From: Novosphingobium pokkalii
Lineage (GTDB): Bacteria > Pseudomonadota > Alphaproteobacteria > Sphingomonadales > Sphingomonadaceae
NCBI RefSeq assembly: GCF_014652855.1
Contig: NZ_BMZP01000002.1
Coordinates: 278,995-342,994 of the forward strand
Length of the DNA stretch: 64,000 nucleotides
Reading direction: 5' to 3'
The notes under the pieces were generated by a model, which was given only the letters and a program-made list of their open reading frames with translations, did no database searches and was not told where the DNA came from. The position numbers and the translations under genes are program-made. Positions 44,094 through 52,728 of this stretch are shown here, in pieces; position 1 is the stretch's first letter; each line of letters opens with the position of its first letter.

Positions 44094-45209
44094 TCAGATC
44101 TGGAAATCGGCGGCAAGGCCGTCCTCTGCGGGGGCGAGATCTTCCGGGCCGAGCGTCAGCGTCAGCGATGCCCGCGTGCCAGGCATGGCCTGGCCGGGGT
44201 GAACCGGTGCATGGGCCAGCCGCGCACCGCGCGAACGGGTGAGGGCATCGATCAGCCGGGTGCCGAGCCCGGTGCCCTGGACCGAGCCATCGGGCGGCAT
44301 GCCCTGGCCATCGTCTTCCACGCTCAGTGTCAGCAAGGTGTTGCCACCTGCTGCCTCGGCCAAGCGCAGGGTGACCCGCACTTGGCCCTCGGCCTCGGCG
44401 GGATAGGCATATTTGCAGGCGTTGCCGACCAGCTCGTTGGCGGCCAGCCCGATCGTCACGGCCAGGTCCGTCTTGACCCGTGCCGCGTCGGCATCGACCG
44501 TCACCGTGCGGGTGCGATGGGTGGACCAGGCCTCTCCCATGTCGCTGGCCAGGGCGGCGAGGTATTCGTCGATGGCAACGAATTCCACGTCGTTGGACGT
44601 ATAGAGCCGGCGGTTGACCTGGGCGATCGTGGCGATGCGCTGGTGCGCGCGGTGCAGCGCGTCACGCGCCGCGGCATTGTCCACGCTGCGCGCCTGCATC
44701 GAAACGAAAGCCATGACCATCTGGAGATTGTTGGCCACGCGGTGGTTCACTTCGCGCAGCAATGCTTCGAGCCGGGCATTGCTGGCGCGCAGGTCTTCCT
44801 CGGCGCGGTCCCGCGCGCGGCGCAGTGCGGCCGCTTCCAGCACCTGGTCGAAACTTTGCGCCAGCAGGTCGAAGAAATCCTCGCCCACGGTCTTGACCAC
44901 ATAGTCCTGCGCACCGGCCTTGAGCGCGGCCACGGCAATGCGGCTTTCCTCCGAACCGGTGACGTAGACGATCGGTGGGCAATCGGGGAGCGCGCGCAGA
45001 CCCTCCAGCGTGGAAAGGCCGTCGCGGCCAGGCATGTAGTGGTCCACGGCGACCAGGTCGAAGCGTTCGCGCGCGGTCAGCGCCACGCCTTCATCGCCGC
45101 TGGCGGCGGTCGTGATGGTGTAGCCCTTGCGCGCCAGAACGCGCGCGGCGAGGCGCCGCAACCCCTCGTCGTCATCAATATAGAGAATGCGCGCGGCTGG
45201 CGGGTTCAA
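44094..45209 (-). CDS. Hybrid receiver/histidine kinase (HisKA_2 type)
   Basis: This 371-residue protein begins with a CheY-like receiver (D56 in DLVAVDHYMPGRDG; K106 in YVVKTVGED). A coiled coil leads into a HisKA_2-type kinase with phospho-accepting H156 in LLREVNHRVANNLQMV, an N-box ANELVGNACKYAYP and ATP-lid GQGMPP...GTGLGTRLID. Such kinases with an N-terminal receiver take part in alphaproteobacterial phosphorelays. It overlaps the upstream response regulator gene by four bases and is the last gene of a three-gene cluster. Confidence 0.9.
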   Translation of the reverse strand: MNPPAARILYIDDDEGLRRLAARVLARKGYTITTAASGDEGVALTARERFDLVAVDHYMPGRDGLSTLEGLRALPDCPPIVYVTGSEESRIAVAALKAGAQDYVVKTVGEDFFDLLAQSFDQVLEAAALRRARDRAEEDLRASNARLEALLREVNHRVANNLQMVMAFVSMQARSVDNAAARDALHRAHQRIATIAQVNRRLYTSNDVEFVAIDEYLAALASDMGEAWSTHRTRTVTVDADAARVKTDLAVTIGLAANELVGNACKYAYPAEAEGQVRVTLRLAEAAGGNTLLTLSVEDDGQGMPPDGSVQGTGLGTRLIDALTRSRGARLAHAPVHPGQAMPGTRASLTLTLGPEDLAPAEDGLAADFQI

Positions 45210-45652
45210 GCCTCCTCCGCACTCGGGATCTGGATCACCGACAGGAACAGGCCGAGTTGGCGGATCGCGTCGGCAAAGCTTTCATAGTTTACCGGCTTGG
45301 TGATGTAGACGTTGCAACCCAGATCGTAGCAGCGCTGGATTTCCACCTTGTCGTCGGTGGTCGTCAGCACCACCACCGGCGTGCGGCGCAGCGGCCCGGC
45401 ATCGCTCTTGATGCGGGCGAGGATGTCGATCCCGCTCATGTCCGGCAAGTTGAGATCGAGCAGCACCAGCGCCGGGCCGTTGTGGCTCGGGCCATGTTCG
45501 CTTTCCAGCAGGAACGACAGCGCAGACGTGCCATCGACGAAATGGTGAATCGCGTTGGAAATGCCGGCGCGGCGGATGTTCTTCTCGATCAGACGGGCGT
45601 GACCCTCGTCGTCCTCGATCATCACGATGTTGACGGGACGTTGATTATCCAT
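45206..45652 (-). CDS. Single-domain response regulator (CheY/Rcp1-like)
   Basis: This 148-residue stand-alone receiver has the acidic pocket IEDDEGHARL, the phospho-acceptor D66 in [12 protein letters not shown] and the switch block VVLTTTDD with ITKPVNYES. No output domain is present. The start ATG lies five bases after the stop of the CHASE3-type kinase gene, and its end overlaps the hybrid kinase by four bases. It is therefore probably the phosphate shuttle between the two kinases. Confidence 0.92.
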   Translation of the reverse strand: MDNQRPVNIVMIEDDEGHARLIEKNIRRAGISNAIHHFVDGTSALSFLLESEHGPSHNGPALVLLDLNLPDMSGIDILARIKSDAGPLRRTPVVVLTTTDDKVEIQRCYDLGCNVYITKPVNYESFADAIRQLGLFLSVIQIPSAEEA

Positions 45653-45657
45653 GGGGA

Positions 45658-47163
45658 TTATCCATTGGCTTCTGCGCCTTTCCATTCGATCGGCAGGTTG
45701 ACGCGGAACGTGGCGCCCTGGCCCAGTTCCGACACCACCTCGATCACGCCGCCAAGGCGATAGGCAAGCGCACGAACATGCGCAAGACCAATGCCTTCGC
45801 CCGGCTGGTCCTGCACGCCCGAACGGCGGAAAAGATCGAAGATGCGCTCGTGATCACGCGGATCGATGCCGCGCCCGTTGTCGGCCACCTCGATGATCGC
45901 CCGCCCGCGCGCCACGCTGCCGCTGACGCGGATTTCGCCGGCGCGGCCCGGCTGAAGATACTTGAGCGCATTTTCCATGAGGTTGGACAGGATCTGCTCC
46001 AGCGCGGTGCGGTCGCTGGTCAGCATCGGCAGCGGCGCGATGGTCAGGGCCGTGCCGGTCTCGGTCAGGCGATGCTGCATCGTGTCGGCGATCGAGCGGA
46101 CCAGGGCATTGAGATCGAGCAGTTCGGGGGCCAGCGTGCGCCGCCCTTCGCGCGAAAGGCGCAGGATCGCGTTGATCAGGCGGTCCATCTTCTGCGTGGA
46201 GCTGCGGATGAAGCCGATCGCTTCGGGCAGGTCTTCCTCCACCGCGCGGCGTACCTCCACTGGCGAGGGAATCGTGCTGCCCGGCTCGGCCGGATCGTCG
46301 AGCGAGCGGGCGATGACCTTGGTCGCCGCTTCCAGTTCGGCGGTGAAGCCCATGACGTTGACCAGGGGCGAGCGCAGGTCGTGGCTGACGATATAGGCAA
46401 AGCGCTGGATTTCGGCATTGGCGCGTTGCAGTTCGGTGGTGCGCGAATCAACCAGCTTTTCCAGATCGGCGTTGAGTGCGCTCAGTTCCAGGCGAGACCC
46501 ACGCAATTCGCGCAGCGTGCGCCGCACCAGCAGGATCGTGGCCGTGGCGACGGTCAGGATCAGCAGGGCGATCCCCACCAGCACCAGGTTGAAGGTACGC
46601 AAGGTCTGCGTCTGCACCGCCTCGCGCTGGCGCAGCAGCGTGCGCTCCTCGTCGCCCATGGCATCGGCCACCTGGCGGATTTCGCGGATGTGCAGCACCA
46701 CCGGATCGTGGAAGAAGTCGCTGCGCAGCGCTGCCTGGGCGCTCTTGCCACGGCTGCGTTCCAGCTTTTCGGCGTTGACGTAATCGGTCAGCAGGCGGCG
46801 CATGTGGCGGATGTTGGCGGCCTGGTCGGGGTTGTCCGCCGTCTTGCGCTCCACGCTGTCAAGATCGGCCAGGGCACTGGCGAGCGCGGTGTCGAACAAG
46901 GTGTTGAACGCGGGATCGTCGCTCAGCAGGCGGCCGCGTCGCGCCGTTTCCATCCGCTCGGTCTTGCTGGCAAAGGCGCCGATGCGGGCCTGCACTTCCA
47001 GTGTATGTGCCACCCAGCGCTCGCTGTCGGTGTTGCGCTTCTGCGTCCATAGCGCGGCGGCGAGGCCGGCGAGCAGCGCGGCAAAGCCGATCGTCAGCAG
47101 GGTGAGGATGAAACGGTTGACCCGGGCATCCCTGCCCAGCGCGGTCAGTTTGGTCGATTGCAT
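45658..47163 (-). CDS. Membrane sensor histidine kinase with CHASE3-like domain
   Basis: This 501-residue kinase has a first membrane helix at about residues 17-40, a roughly 140-residue periplasmic helical CHASE3-like domain (AHTLEVQARIGAFASKTERMETARRG), a second membrane helix at about 185-206, a coiled coil, a HisKA domain with H261 (YIVSHDLRSPLVNVMGF) and a HATPase with NLMENALKYLQP, DNGRGIDP and GEGIGLAHVRAL. The start ATG ending at 47163 has GGAAGGG upstream; longer open frames to 47355 lack this. It is the first gene of the cluster with the response regulator and the hybrid kinase. Confidence 0.9.
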   Translation of the reverse strand: MQSTKLTALGRDARVNRFILTLLTIGFAALLAGLAAALWTQKRNTDSERWVAHTLEVQARIGAFASKTERMETARRGRLLSDDPAFNTLFDTALASALADLDSVERKTADNPDQAANIRHMRRLLTDYVNAEKLERSRGKSAQAALRSDFFHDPVVLHIREIRQVADAMGDEERTLLRQREAVQTQTLRTFNLVLVGIALLILTVATATILLVRRTLRELRGSRLELSALNADLEKLVDSRTTELQRANAEIQRFAYIVSHDLRSPLVNVMGFTAELEAATKVIARSLDDPAEPGSTIPSPVEVRRAVEEDLPEAIGFIRSSTQKMDRLINAILRLSREGRRTLAPELLDLNALVRSIADTMQHRLTETGTALTIAPLPMLTSDRTALEQILSNLMENALKYLQPGRAGEIRVSGSVARGRAIIEVADNGRGIDPRDHERIFDLFRRSGVQDQPGEGIGLAHVRALAYRLGGVIEVVSELGQGATFRVNLPIEWKGAEANG

Positions 47164-47326
47164 TGAAACCCTTCCCGCGCGACTCACGAATGTCCGGCCC
47201 GATGATTTTGCTTGAGGCGCGCGCCCGCGCTTCAAATGCCGATTGGCGTCGATGGTTCCAGCGCAACCGCATTTTGCGACGAACCGTGTGCGGTTGCCAT
47301 TCCGTCCGGCCCGGCGTCGCCGATGC

Positions 47327-47365
47327 AAAAAAGGGGCGCGAACCGGCTGGTTCACGCCCCTTTTT
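47327..47365 (-). terminator. Terminator downstream of the DEAD-box helicase
   Basis: GGGGCG-C-GAACC pairs with GGTTC-A-CGCCCC (one mismatch) around a GGCT loop. It is flanked by six A on the left and five T on the right. It lies 27 bases past the stop of the helicase and upstream of the kinase, so it separates the two. It can work in either direction. Confidence 0.88.
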
Positions 47366-47391
47366 CCATGTGTCAGGCCATCCCGGCGGGA

Positions 47392-48972
47392 TCAGACCAC
47401 GCGGCGCACCTTGTTGCGGTGCTGGCCGGTCGTGGCCGGACCGCGCGGGCGGAAACGGCGCTTGGCCGCTGCTTCGCCACCGGCGTCGTGCCGCGCTGCC
47501 TCGCTGCGTCCACCGTCGGAACGACCGCCTTCGGGGCGAGGGCCGCCACGGCCACGATCCTGGCCAGTGCGTTCGCCGCGTGCCCGATCCCCATGGGCGC
47601 GTTCACCCTGGACCCGATCGCCGCCCTGCGAGCGGTCGTCACGGCGCTCGGGGCGGCCACCGTCGCGACGCCCACCGTCACGGCGTCCAGCATCATGACG
47701 GGCCCCATCCTGGCGCCCACCATCGCGGCGGCCACCGCCGGCGCGGCCGCGCGGCTGGTCGCGGCGTGCTTCGTTCTCTTCGCCAGCCGGGCGGCGGGCG
47801 GGAGCGGGCAGGCGGGCGGCATCGGCCAGGAAGTTTTCCGGCAGCGGCATGACGTCGGGCTTCACCTTGGTGAGCCGTTCGATGTCGCGCAGGTAGGGCT
47901 TTTCATCGGGCGCGCAGAAGCTGATCGCCACGCCATCGGCGCCGGCGCGCGCGGTGCGGCCGATGCGGTGCACGTATTGCTCGGGCACGTTGGGCAGTTC
48001 GAAGTTGAACACGTGGCTCACCCCCGAAACGTCGATGCCGCGTGCGGCGATGTCGGTCGCCACCAGGATCGGGCAGGAGCCCTGGCGGAAGGCTTCGAGG
48101 GCGGCGGTGCGCTGCGCCTGGCTCTTGTTGCCGTGGATGGCGCGGGCGTCGATCCCGGCGGCGGCCAGGTTGCGGGCCACGCGGTCCGCGCCATGCTTGG
48201 TGCGGGTGAACACGATGCCGCGATCGAGCTGCTTTTCGGCCAGCAGGCGGCGCACCGTCAGCGAGAGCAGCGCCTGCTTTTCCGGCTGGTTGAGGAAGCT
48301 GACGAACTGCTCCACCCGTTCCGCCGTGGTCGATTGCGGGGCCACTTCCACGCGCACCGGGTTCTTGATGAACTGCTTGCCGAGGTCTTCGATCGACTTG
48401 GGCATGGTGGCGGAGAAGAACAGGCTCTGGCGCTTGGCCGGCAGCAGGTTGGCCACGCGCTTGAGCGCATGGATGAAGCCCAGGTCCATCATCTGGTCGG
48501 CTTCGTCGAGCACGAAGATCTCGGTGCGGCCGATGGTCAGCGCGCGATTGTCGATCAGGTCGAGCAGGCGGCCCGGCGTTGCCACCAGGATGTCCACGCC
48601 GGGCACCAGGCGGCGGGCCTGCTTGCCGATGGGAATGCCACCGAACACGCAATCGACCGTCAGGCGCAGGTTCTTGGCGTAGCCCTTGATGTTGTCGGCG
48701 ATCTGCGCGGCCAGTTCGCGCGTGGGCGAAAGCACCAGCATGCGGCAAGAGGCGGGCTTGCGCGGCTGCGGATCGGCGGCCAGGCGGTGCAGCGAGGGGA
48801 GGGCGAACGCGGCGGTCTTGCCGGTGCCGGTCTGGGCGATGCCCAGGAGATCGCGCCCTTCCAGCAGCGCGGGGATCGACTGGCGCTGGATCGGGGTGGG
48901 ATCGTTGTAGCCCTTGGTTTCAAGCGCGCGGAGAATCGGCTCGGCAAGGCCAAGGTCGGAAAAATAGGACAT
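47392..48972 (-). CDS. DEAD-box RNA helicase, RhlE-like
   Basis: This 526-residue ATP-dependent RNA helicase unwinds structured RNA in ribosome assembly or decay. All motifs are visible: Q motif GYNDPTPIQRQSIP, AQTGTGKTAAF, PTRELAAQI, ATPGRLLDLID, VLDEADQM, FSATMP, TRTKHGAD, HGNKSQAQR, ATDIAARGIDV and HRIGRTARAG. A roughly 130-residue C-terminal tail is extremely rich in Arg, Gly, Asp and Gln (GRRDGGRR-like repeats) and ends basic, probably an RNA-binding extension. The ATG ending at 48972 begins MSYFSDLGL, the usual start. Confidence 0.93.
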   Translation of the reverse strand: MSYFSDLGLAEPILRALETKGYNDPTPIQRQSIPALLEGRDLLGIAQTGTGKTAAFALPSLHRLAADPQPRKPASCRMLVLSPTRELAAQIADNIKGYAKNLRLTVDCVFGGIPIGKQARRLVPGVDILVATPGRLLDLIDNRALTIGRTEIFVLDEADQMMDLGFIHALKRVANLLPAKRQSLFFSATMPKSIEDLGKQFIKNPVRVEVAPQSTTAERVEQFVSFLNQPEKQALLSLTVRRLLAEKQLDRGIVFTRTKHGADRVARNLAAAGIDARAIHGNKSQAQRTAALEAFRQGSCPILVATDIAARGIDVSGVSHVFNFELPNVPEQYVHRIGRTARAGADGVAISFCAPDEKPYLRDIERLTKVKPDVMPLPENFLADAARLPAPARRPAGEENEARRDQPRGRAGGGRRDGGRQDGARHDAGRRDGGRRDGGRPERRDDRSQGGDRVQGERAHGDRARGERTGQDRGRGGPRPEGGRSDGGRSEAARHDAGGEAAAKRRFRPRGPATTGQHRNKVRRVV

Positions 48973-49241
48973 GCAATTCCAATGCTTATCAATGCCTCCC
49001 GGCGCCGGTCGCAAAAAGGGCGACGGGCGCATGGGTGCAGGGTCGAACGTGCGACCCCTTGCGTGATAAAGGGAGGCGGGTGGGGCACGATGCGCGCGGC
49101 CGGGGCGGATCGTGCCGACTTGACGGCGATCTCACGCTTGCCCGGGCCTCTGTCACCAGCCACGCGAGCGTGGCGGGCGCATCGCACCTGCTGGCGCTGC
49201 CTTTACGCGCGAATGCTGCGCTGCGCAAGGAAATTGCGCGC

Positions 49242-49451
49242 ATGGGCGCCGAGCCCTATGGCGGCGCGATGGACGCCCCACCCAGTCCCTGTACCGGCGT
49301 TTGCACGATCGATCCGGCCAGCACGCTGTGCCAGGGTTGCGCCCGCACGCTGACGGAAATCACCGCCTGGTACCGCGCTGGGCCGGCAGAAAAGCAAGCG
49401 ATCCTGGTGCGTTGCAAAAAACGCCTTGCCAGCGGCAGCAAGGCCTCTTAA
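49242..49451 (+). CDS. DUF1289 protein with four cysteines
   Basis: This 69-residue protein is of the DUF1289 family. The signature is PCTGVCTIDPASTLCQGCARTLTEITAWY: four cysteines in a CxxxC...CxxC arrangement that suggest a bound metal or cluster, although no function is known. The ATG at 49242 has AAGGA ahead; a shorter form from 49269 is possible. The open frame continues upstream into the helicase promoter, but that part shows no family feature. It directly precedes the manganese riboswitch. Confidence 0.85.
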   Translation: MGAEPYGGAMDAPPSPCTGVCTIDPASTLCQGCARTLTEITAWYRAGPAEKQAILVRCKKRLASGSKAS

Positions 49452-49463
49452 CCGCACCGCCAC

Positions 49464-49584
49464 GTCACTTGGGGAGTAGCCACCGCGCATCGGCGCGGCG
49501 CCCTGCGTCAACATGCTTGGTCGAGAGGCCATGGCGCGGGCAGAGGCAGGCCGGATGGGCCTGCTGCGGGCAAGACCAAATGAC
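49464..49584 (+). ncRNA. yybP-ykoY manganese riboswitch
   Basis: The sequence has the conserved features of the yybP-ykoY class. GGGGAGTAGCC comes just after the P1 5' strand GTCACTTGG (49464-49472). GTCAACATGC is the loop motif, and GGGCAAGACC is followed by the P1 3' strand CCAAATGAC (49576-49584; one mismatch). An inner stem GGTC/GACC is visible. These riboswitches sense Mn2+. The gene downstream is a GDT1-family protein with an established manganese link, so the sensor and target fit. Confidence 0.87.
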
Positions 49585-49600
49585 AGCGCGCGATTCGCCT

Positions 49601-49647
49601 GGCCGGGCGGAGTCGCGGGTTGTCGTTTGTCTTCGTCTCGCCCGGCC
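49601..49647 (+). promoter_or_regulatory. Hairpin between riboswitch and GDT1 start
   Basis: GGCCGGGCG (49601-49609) pairs perfectly with CGCCCGGCC (49639-49647) across a 29-base loop, ending 14 bases before the start codon. There is no T run, so it looks like a translational expression platform rather than a terminator. No good ribosome site is visible outside it. Confidence 0.5.
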
Positions 49648-49661
49648 TGGATCGTATCACC

Positions 49662-50249
49662 ATGGCACCCCTTTTCGAGGCTTTCTCCACCTCCACCGCT
49701 GTCGTCGCGCTGGCCGAAATCGGCGACAAGACGCAGTTGCTCGCCATTGTCCTGGCCACCCGCTTCAAGAAGCCGATGCCGATCGTGCTGGGCATTCTGG
49801 CAGCCACGATGGTCAACCATTTCCTCGCCGCGATGGTTGGCGTGGTCGCGGCCGACCTGCTCGACGGTCTTTGGTTCCGCTATGCCGTGGCCGCCGGCTT
49901 CCTGGCCATGGGGCTGTGGACGCTGGTGCCCGACAAGCTCGATGACGACGACGATGCGGCCAGGCCCGCCCGCTTCGGCGCGTTCCTGACCACCGTCGTG
50001 GCCTTCTTCCTGGTGGAAATGGGTGACAAGACCCAGGTGGCAACGATTGCGCTGGGCGCGCGCTTCCACGATGCCCTGGCCGTGACGGCAGGCACCACGT
50101 TGGGCATGATGCTGGCCAATGTGCCCGCCGTGTTCCTGGGCAACGCCCTGATCGCGCGCGTGCCGATGAACCTGGTGCGCCTGGTCGCCGCCGCGCTGTT
50201 CATCGTGATCGGCGCCTGGCTGCTGGCACAGACTGCGGGCCTGGTCTGA
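49662..50249 (+). CDS. TMEM165/GDT1 family cation exporter (UPF0016)
   Basis: This 195-residue membrane protein has two homologous halves, each with the E-x-G-D-K-T signature: AEIGDKTQLLAIVLATRF near residue 20 and VEMGDKTQVATIALGARF in the second half. Six membrane helices and an acidic DDDDD loop separate the halves. Family members export Mn2+ or Ca2+. Together with the Mn riboswitch just upstream, manganese export is the best-supported role. The start is ATG at 49662, inside a longer open frame. Confidence 0.92.
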   Translation: MAPLFEAFSTSTAVVALAEIGDKTQLLAIVLATRFKKPMPIVLGILAATMVNHFLAAMVGVVAADLLDGLWFRYAVAAGFLAMGLWTLVPDKLDDDDDAARPARFGAFLTTVVAFFLVEMGDKTQVATIALGARFHDALAVTAGTTLGMMLANVPAVFLGNALIARVPMNLVRLVAAALFIVIGAWLLAQTAGLV

Positions 50250-50270
50250 CGGCCTTTGGGCTTGGCTCAT

Positions 50271-50469
50271 GGGGGCTTCGACATGCTCAGCCCGAACGGT
50301 TTTGAAGGATCAACTCTTCACTTCCGTTCGCCCTGAGCCTGTCGAAGGGCGCATGCACAGCGCTCGCCTGCAAGGGGCTTCGACAAACTCAGCCCGAACG
50401 GGGTAAAGGTTTGAAATCCGTTCGCCCAGAGCTTGTCGAAGGGCCTGTCCTGAGCCTGTCGAAGGGCCA
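50271..50469. repeat. Cluster of five REP-like repeats
   Basis: Five copies of a motif beginning GCTTCGACAAGCTCAGCCCG occur in the 200 bases between the exporter and nupC. Copies 1 and 3 are in one orientation; copies 2, 4 and 5 are inverted (ending CTGTCGAAGGGC). They form alternating hairpins. One more copy lies at 5631-5655. Confidence 0.88.
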
Positions 50470-50478
50470 GTCCCCAGC

Positions 50479-51741
50479 TCAGAGAGACAGGAACAGCCCC
50501 GCCAGCGCCGCGCTCATCAGGTTGGAGAGAGCGCCGGCGCACAGCGCCTTGATGCCCAGGCGCGCGATCACCGTGCGCTGGTTGGGCGCCAGGCCGCCGG
50601 TCACGGCCATCTGGATGGCGATCGACGAGAAGTTGGCAAAGCCGCACAGCGCGAAGGTGACGATGGCGATGGTGTGGTCGGACAGGCCCTTGGCCTCTTG
50701 CAGATCGATGAAGCCGACGAATTCGTTGAGCACGATCTTGGTGCCGAACAGGCCGCCCGCCTGCATCGCCTCGGCCCAGTTGGGCGCGCCGAGCAGCAGG
50801 AACACCGGCGCGAAGATCGGCGCCAGGATCTGCTGGAACGTCAGCCCCGGATGGCCGAAGAAGCCGCCGGCCCAGCCGAGCATGCCGTTGGCCAGCGCGA
50901 TCAGCGCGACGAAGGCGAGCAGCATCGCGCCCACCGCCACGGCCAGCTTCACCCCGGTCTGCGCCCCTTGCGCGGCGGCCATGATCAGGTTGGCCGGGCG
51001 CTGTTCTTCGGGCGCTTCTTCCAGCGAGGGCTTGATGTGCGGATTGGTCAGCGCGGCATCGCCTTCCACTGCATCGTGCAGCGGCGGCGTATCTGGCATG
51101 ATCAGCTTGCCCATGAACACCCCGCCCGGGGCAGACATGAACGCGGCTGCCACGAGATAGTCCACCCGGACGCCAAGGCCGGCATAGGCCGCCAGGATCG
51201 TGCCGGCCACGCCGGCCATGCCCACGCTCATCACCGTGAAGATCTGGCTGGGGGTGAGCGCGGCGAGATAGGGGCGGATCACCAAGGGGGATTCGCTCTG
51301 CCCCACGAAGATGTTGGCCGCCGCGCACAGCGATTCCACGCGGCTGATCCCGGTGACCTTTTCCAGCGCGCCGCCGATCCAGCGGATCACCAGCGGCATG
51401 ATGCCCAGGTAATAGAGGATCGAGATCAGCGCCGCGAAGAACACGATCGGCGGCAGCACGGCGATCGCCACGCTCTTGCCGCCCAGTTCCGCGCTGGCCA
51501 GGTTGCCGAACACGAACTCCACCCCGGCGCGGGAATAGGACAGCAACTGCTCCACCGCATGGGCCGCGCCTTGCAGCGCCGCCTTGCCCGGCGGGAAGCT
51601 GAGCACCAGCGCCGCCAGTCCCGCCTGGAGCGCGAAGGCGGGCAGCACCACCCGCCAGCGGATCGCGCGGCGGTTGGACGAGAGCAGGAATGCGATGGCA
51701 AACAGCAGCGCCATGCCGCCAAGACTGGAAAGAATGCGCAT
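50479..51741 (-). CDS. nupC: Concentrative nucleoside transporter NupC-type
   Basis: This 420-residue polytopic protein is of the CNT family, which imports nucleosides with H+ or Na+. Family blocks include FVFGNLAS, ILYYLGIMPLVIRWIGG, ANIFVGQSESPLVIRPYL near residue 160, SAPGGVFMGKLIMPDT and LFGTKIVLNEFVGFIDL. About ten membrane segments are predicted. The ATG ending at 51741 is used, although the frame continues upstream. It is divergent from the queuosine-precursor transporter gene. Confidence 0.93.
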   Translation of the reverse strand: MRILSSLGGMALLFAIAFLLSSNRRAIRWRVVLPAFALQAGLAALVLSFPPGKAALQGAAHAVEQLLSYSRAGVEFVFGNLASAELGGKSVAIAVLPPIVFFAALISILYYLGIMPLVIRWIGGALEKVTGISRVESLCAAANIFVGQSESPLVIRPYLAALTPSQIFTVMSVGMAGVAGTILAAYAGLGVRVDYLVAAAFMSAPGGVFMGKLIMPDTPPLHDAVEGDAALTNPHIKPSLEEAPEEQRPANLIMAAAQGAQTGVKLAVAVGAMLLAFVALIALANGMLGWAGGFFGHPGLTFQQILAPIFAPVFLLLGAPNWAEAMQAGGLFGTKIVLNEFVGFIDLQEAKGLSDHTIAIVTFALCGFANFSSIAIQMAVTGGLAPNQRTVIARLGIKALCAGALSNLMSAALAGLFLSL

Positions 51742-51833
51742 GGCGGGATCGCCAACTCCGCTTGTTTGGAATTTAGACGGTTTCGTTCCTAACCATATTT
51801 GGCGCCGCGTCAAAATCAGGATAGAGGCGAACG

Positions 51834-52523
51834 ATGGAAAAGATGGCCCCATCCGCGCCGCAGCCGGCATCGCTGCCGCGCGCGCTCTTCGTGTTTGCCC
51901 TGGTTTACGGGGGTTTGGTCGTGCTCGCGGGCGTGCTGGGCGCCAAGATCGCCAGCCTGGGCACCTGGCCCCTGCTGGGCAGCCTGGCGGTGGAATCGGG
52001 CATTTTCTGCTTCCTGCTGCTGGTCGTGCTGTCCAGCACCACGGCCGAACTCTATGGCCAGAAGGCCGCGACGATGCTGGTGCGGCTGGGTTTCCTGCCG
52101 CTGATCCTGTCGATGGTGCTGCTCACCCTGGTGATCCACGCGGTGCCGCCCGCGCCGTTCTGGCAGGGGCAGGATGCCTTTGCCACGGTGCTGGGGCAGG
52201 GCGCGCGGATGCAGTTGGCCGGGCTGATTTCCTATGGCGTGTCGCAAACCCTCAACGTCCACGTCTTTGCCCGCATCGGCGGCGGGCAGGGGCAGCGCCT
52301 GATGCTGCGCGCCTGGCTCGCCAGCCTGCTGAGCCAGGTGGCCGATACCGTGCTGTTCATCACCCTGTCGTTCTGGGGCGAGAAGGGCGCCGACGGGCAC
52401 CCCCTGCCGATCGGCGCGCTGATGACCGGCCAGTTGGGCGCCAAGCTGCTGCTCTCCACCCTGATGGTGCCGCCGTTGATCTGGCTGGCGGTGCGCCTCG
52501 GTCGCAAGCTGGATCGCGCCTGA
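51834..52523 (+). CDS. Queuosine precursor transporter (VUT family)
   Basis: This 229-residue protein of the VUT/YhhQ family imports preQ0/preQ1 for queuosine tRNA modification. Six membrane helices are predicted. Conserved blocks are [24 protein letters not shown] and [11 protein letters not shown], followed by [21 protein letters not shown]. Specific assignment is by family. The queuosine salvage genes are not here. Upstream of the ATG there is a GAGGCG weak ribosome site. Confidence 0.88.
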   Translation: MEKMAPSAPQPASLPRALFVFALVYGGLVVLAGVLGAKIASLGTWPLLGSLAVESGIFCFLLLVVLSSTTAELYGQKAATMLVRLGFLPLILSMVLLTLVIHAVPPAPFWQGQDAFATVLGQGARMQLAGLISYGVSQTLNVHVFARIGGGQGQRLMLRAWLASLLSQVADTVLFITLSFWGEKGADGHPLPIGALMTGQLGAKLLLSTLMVPPLIWLAVRLGRKLDRA

Positions 52524-52572
52524 CGCAAATATTCACTGCAAATTCGGCGCAAGCCGTCTAAGAGCCCGTTTT

Positions 52573-52702
52573 GAAAATGCGCCATGGCGCATTTTCGTTG
52601 CGGCACCGGCCCGCTCCCCCACCCGACCTCCCACAGGGTACTATCGTTGGGAGGTCGGGTGGGGGAGCGGGCCGGTGCCGCAAATCCGGCTTTGCCGGAT
52701 TT
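52573..52702. repeat. Three nested inverted repeats upstream of argB
   Basis: Three consecutive hairpins lie between the transporter and argB. First is a perfect 24-base palindrome (GAAAATGCGCCA and mirror, 52573-52596). Second is a 34-bp perfect inverted repeat, 52600-52633 and 52648-52681, with a 14-base loop. Third is AAATCCGGC/GCCGGATTT (52682-52702) with a TTT loop. The first and third recur in degraded form after argB at 53645-53688. Confidence 0.92.
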
Positions 52703-52728
52703 CCACACAGTCTTTAAGGCGCGCCATC

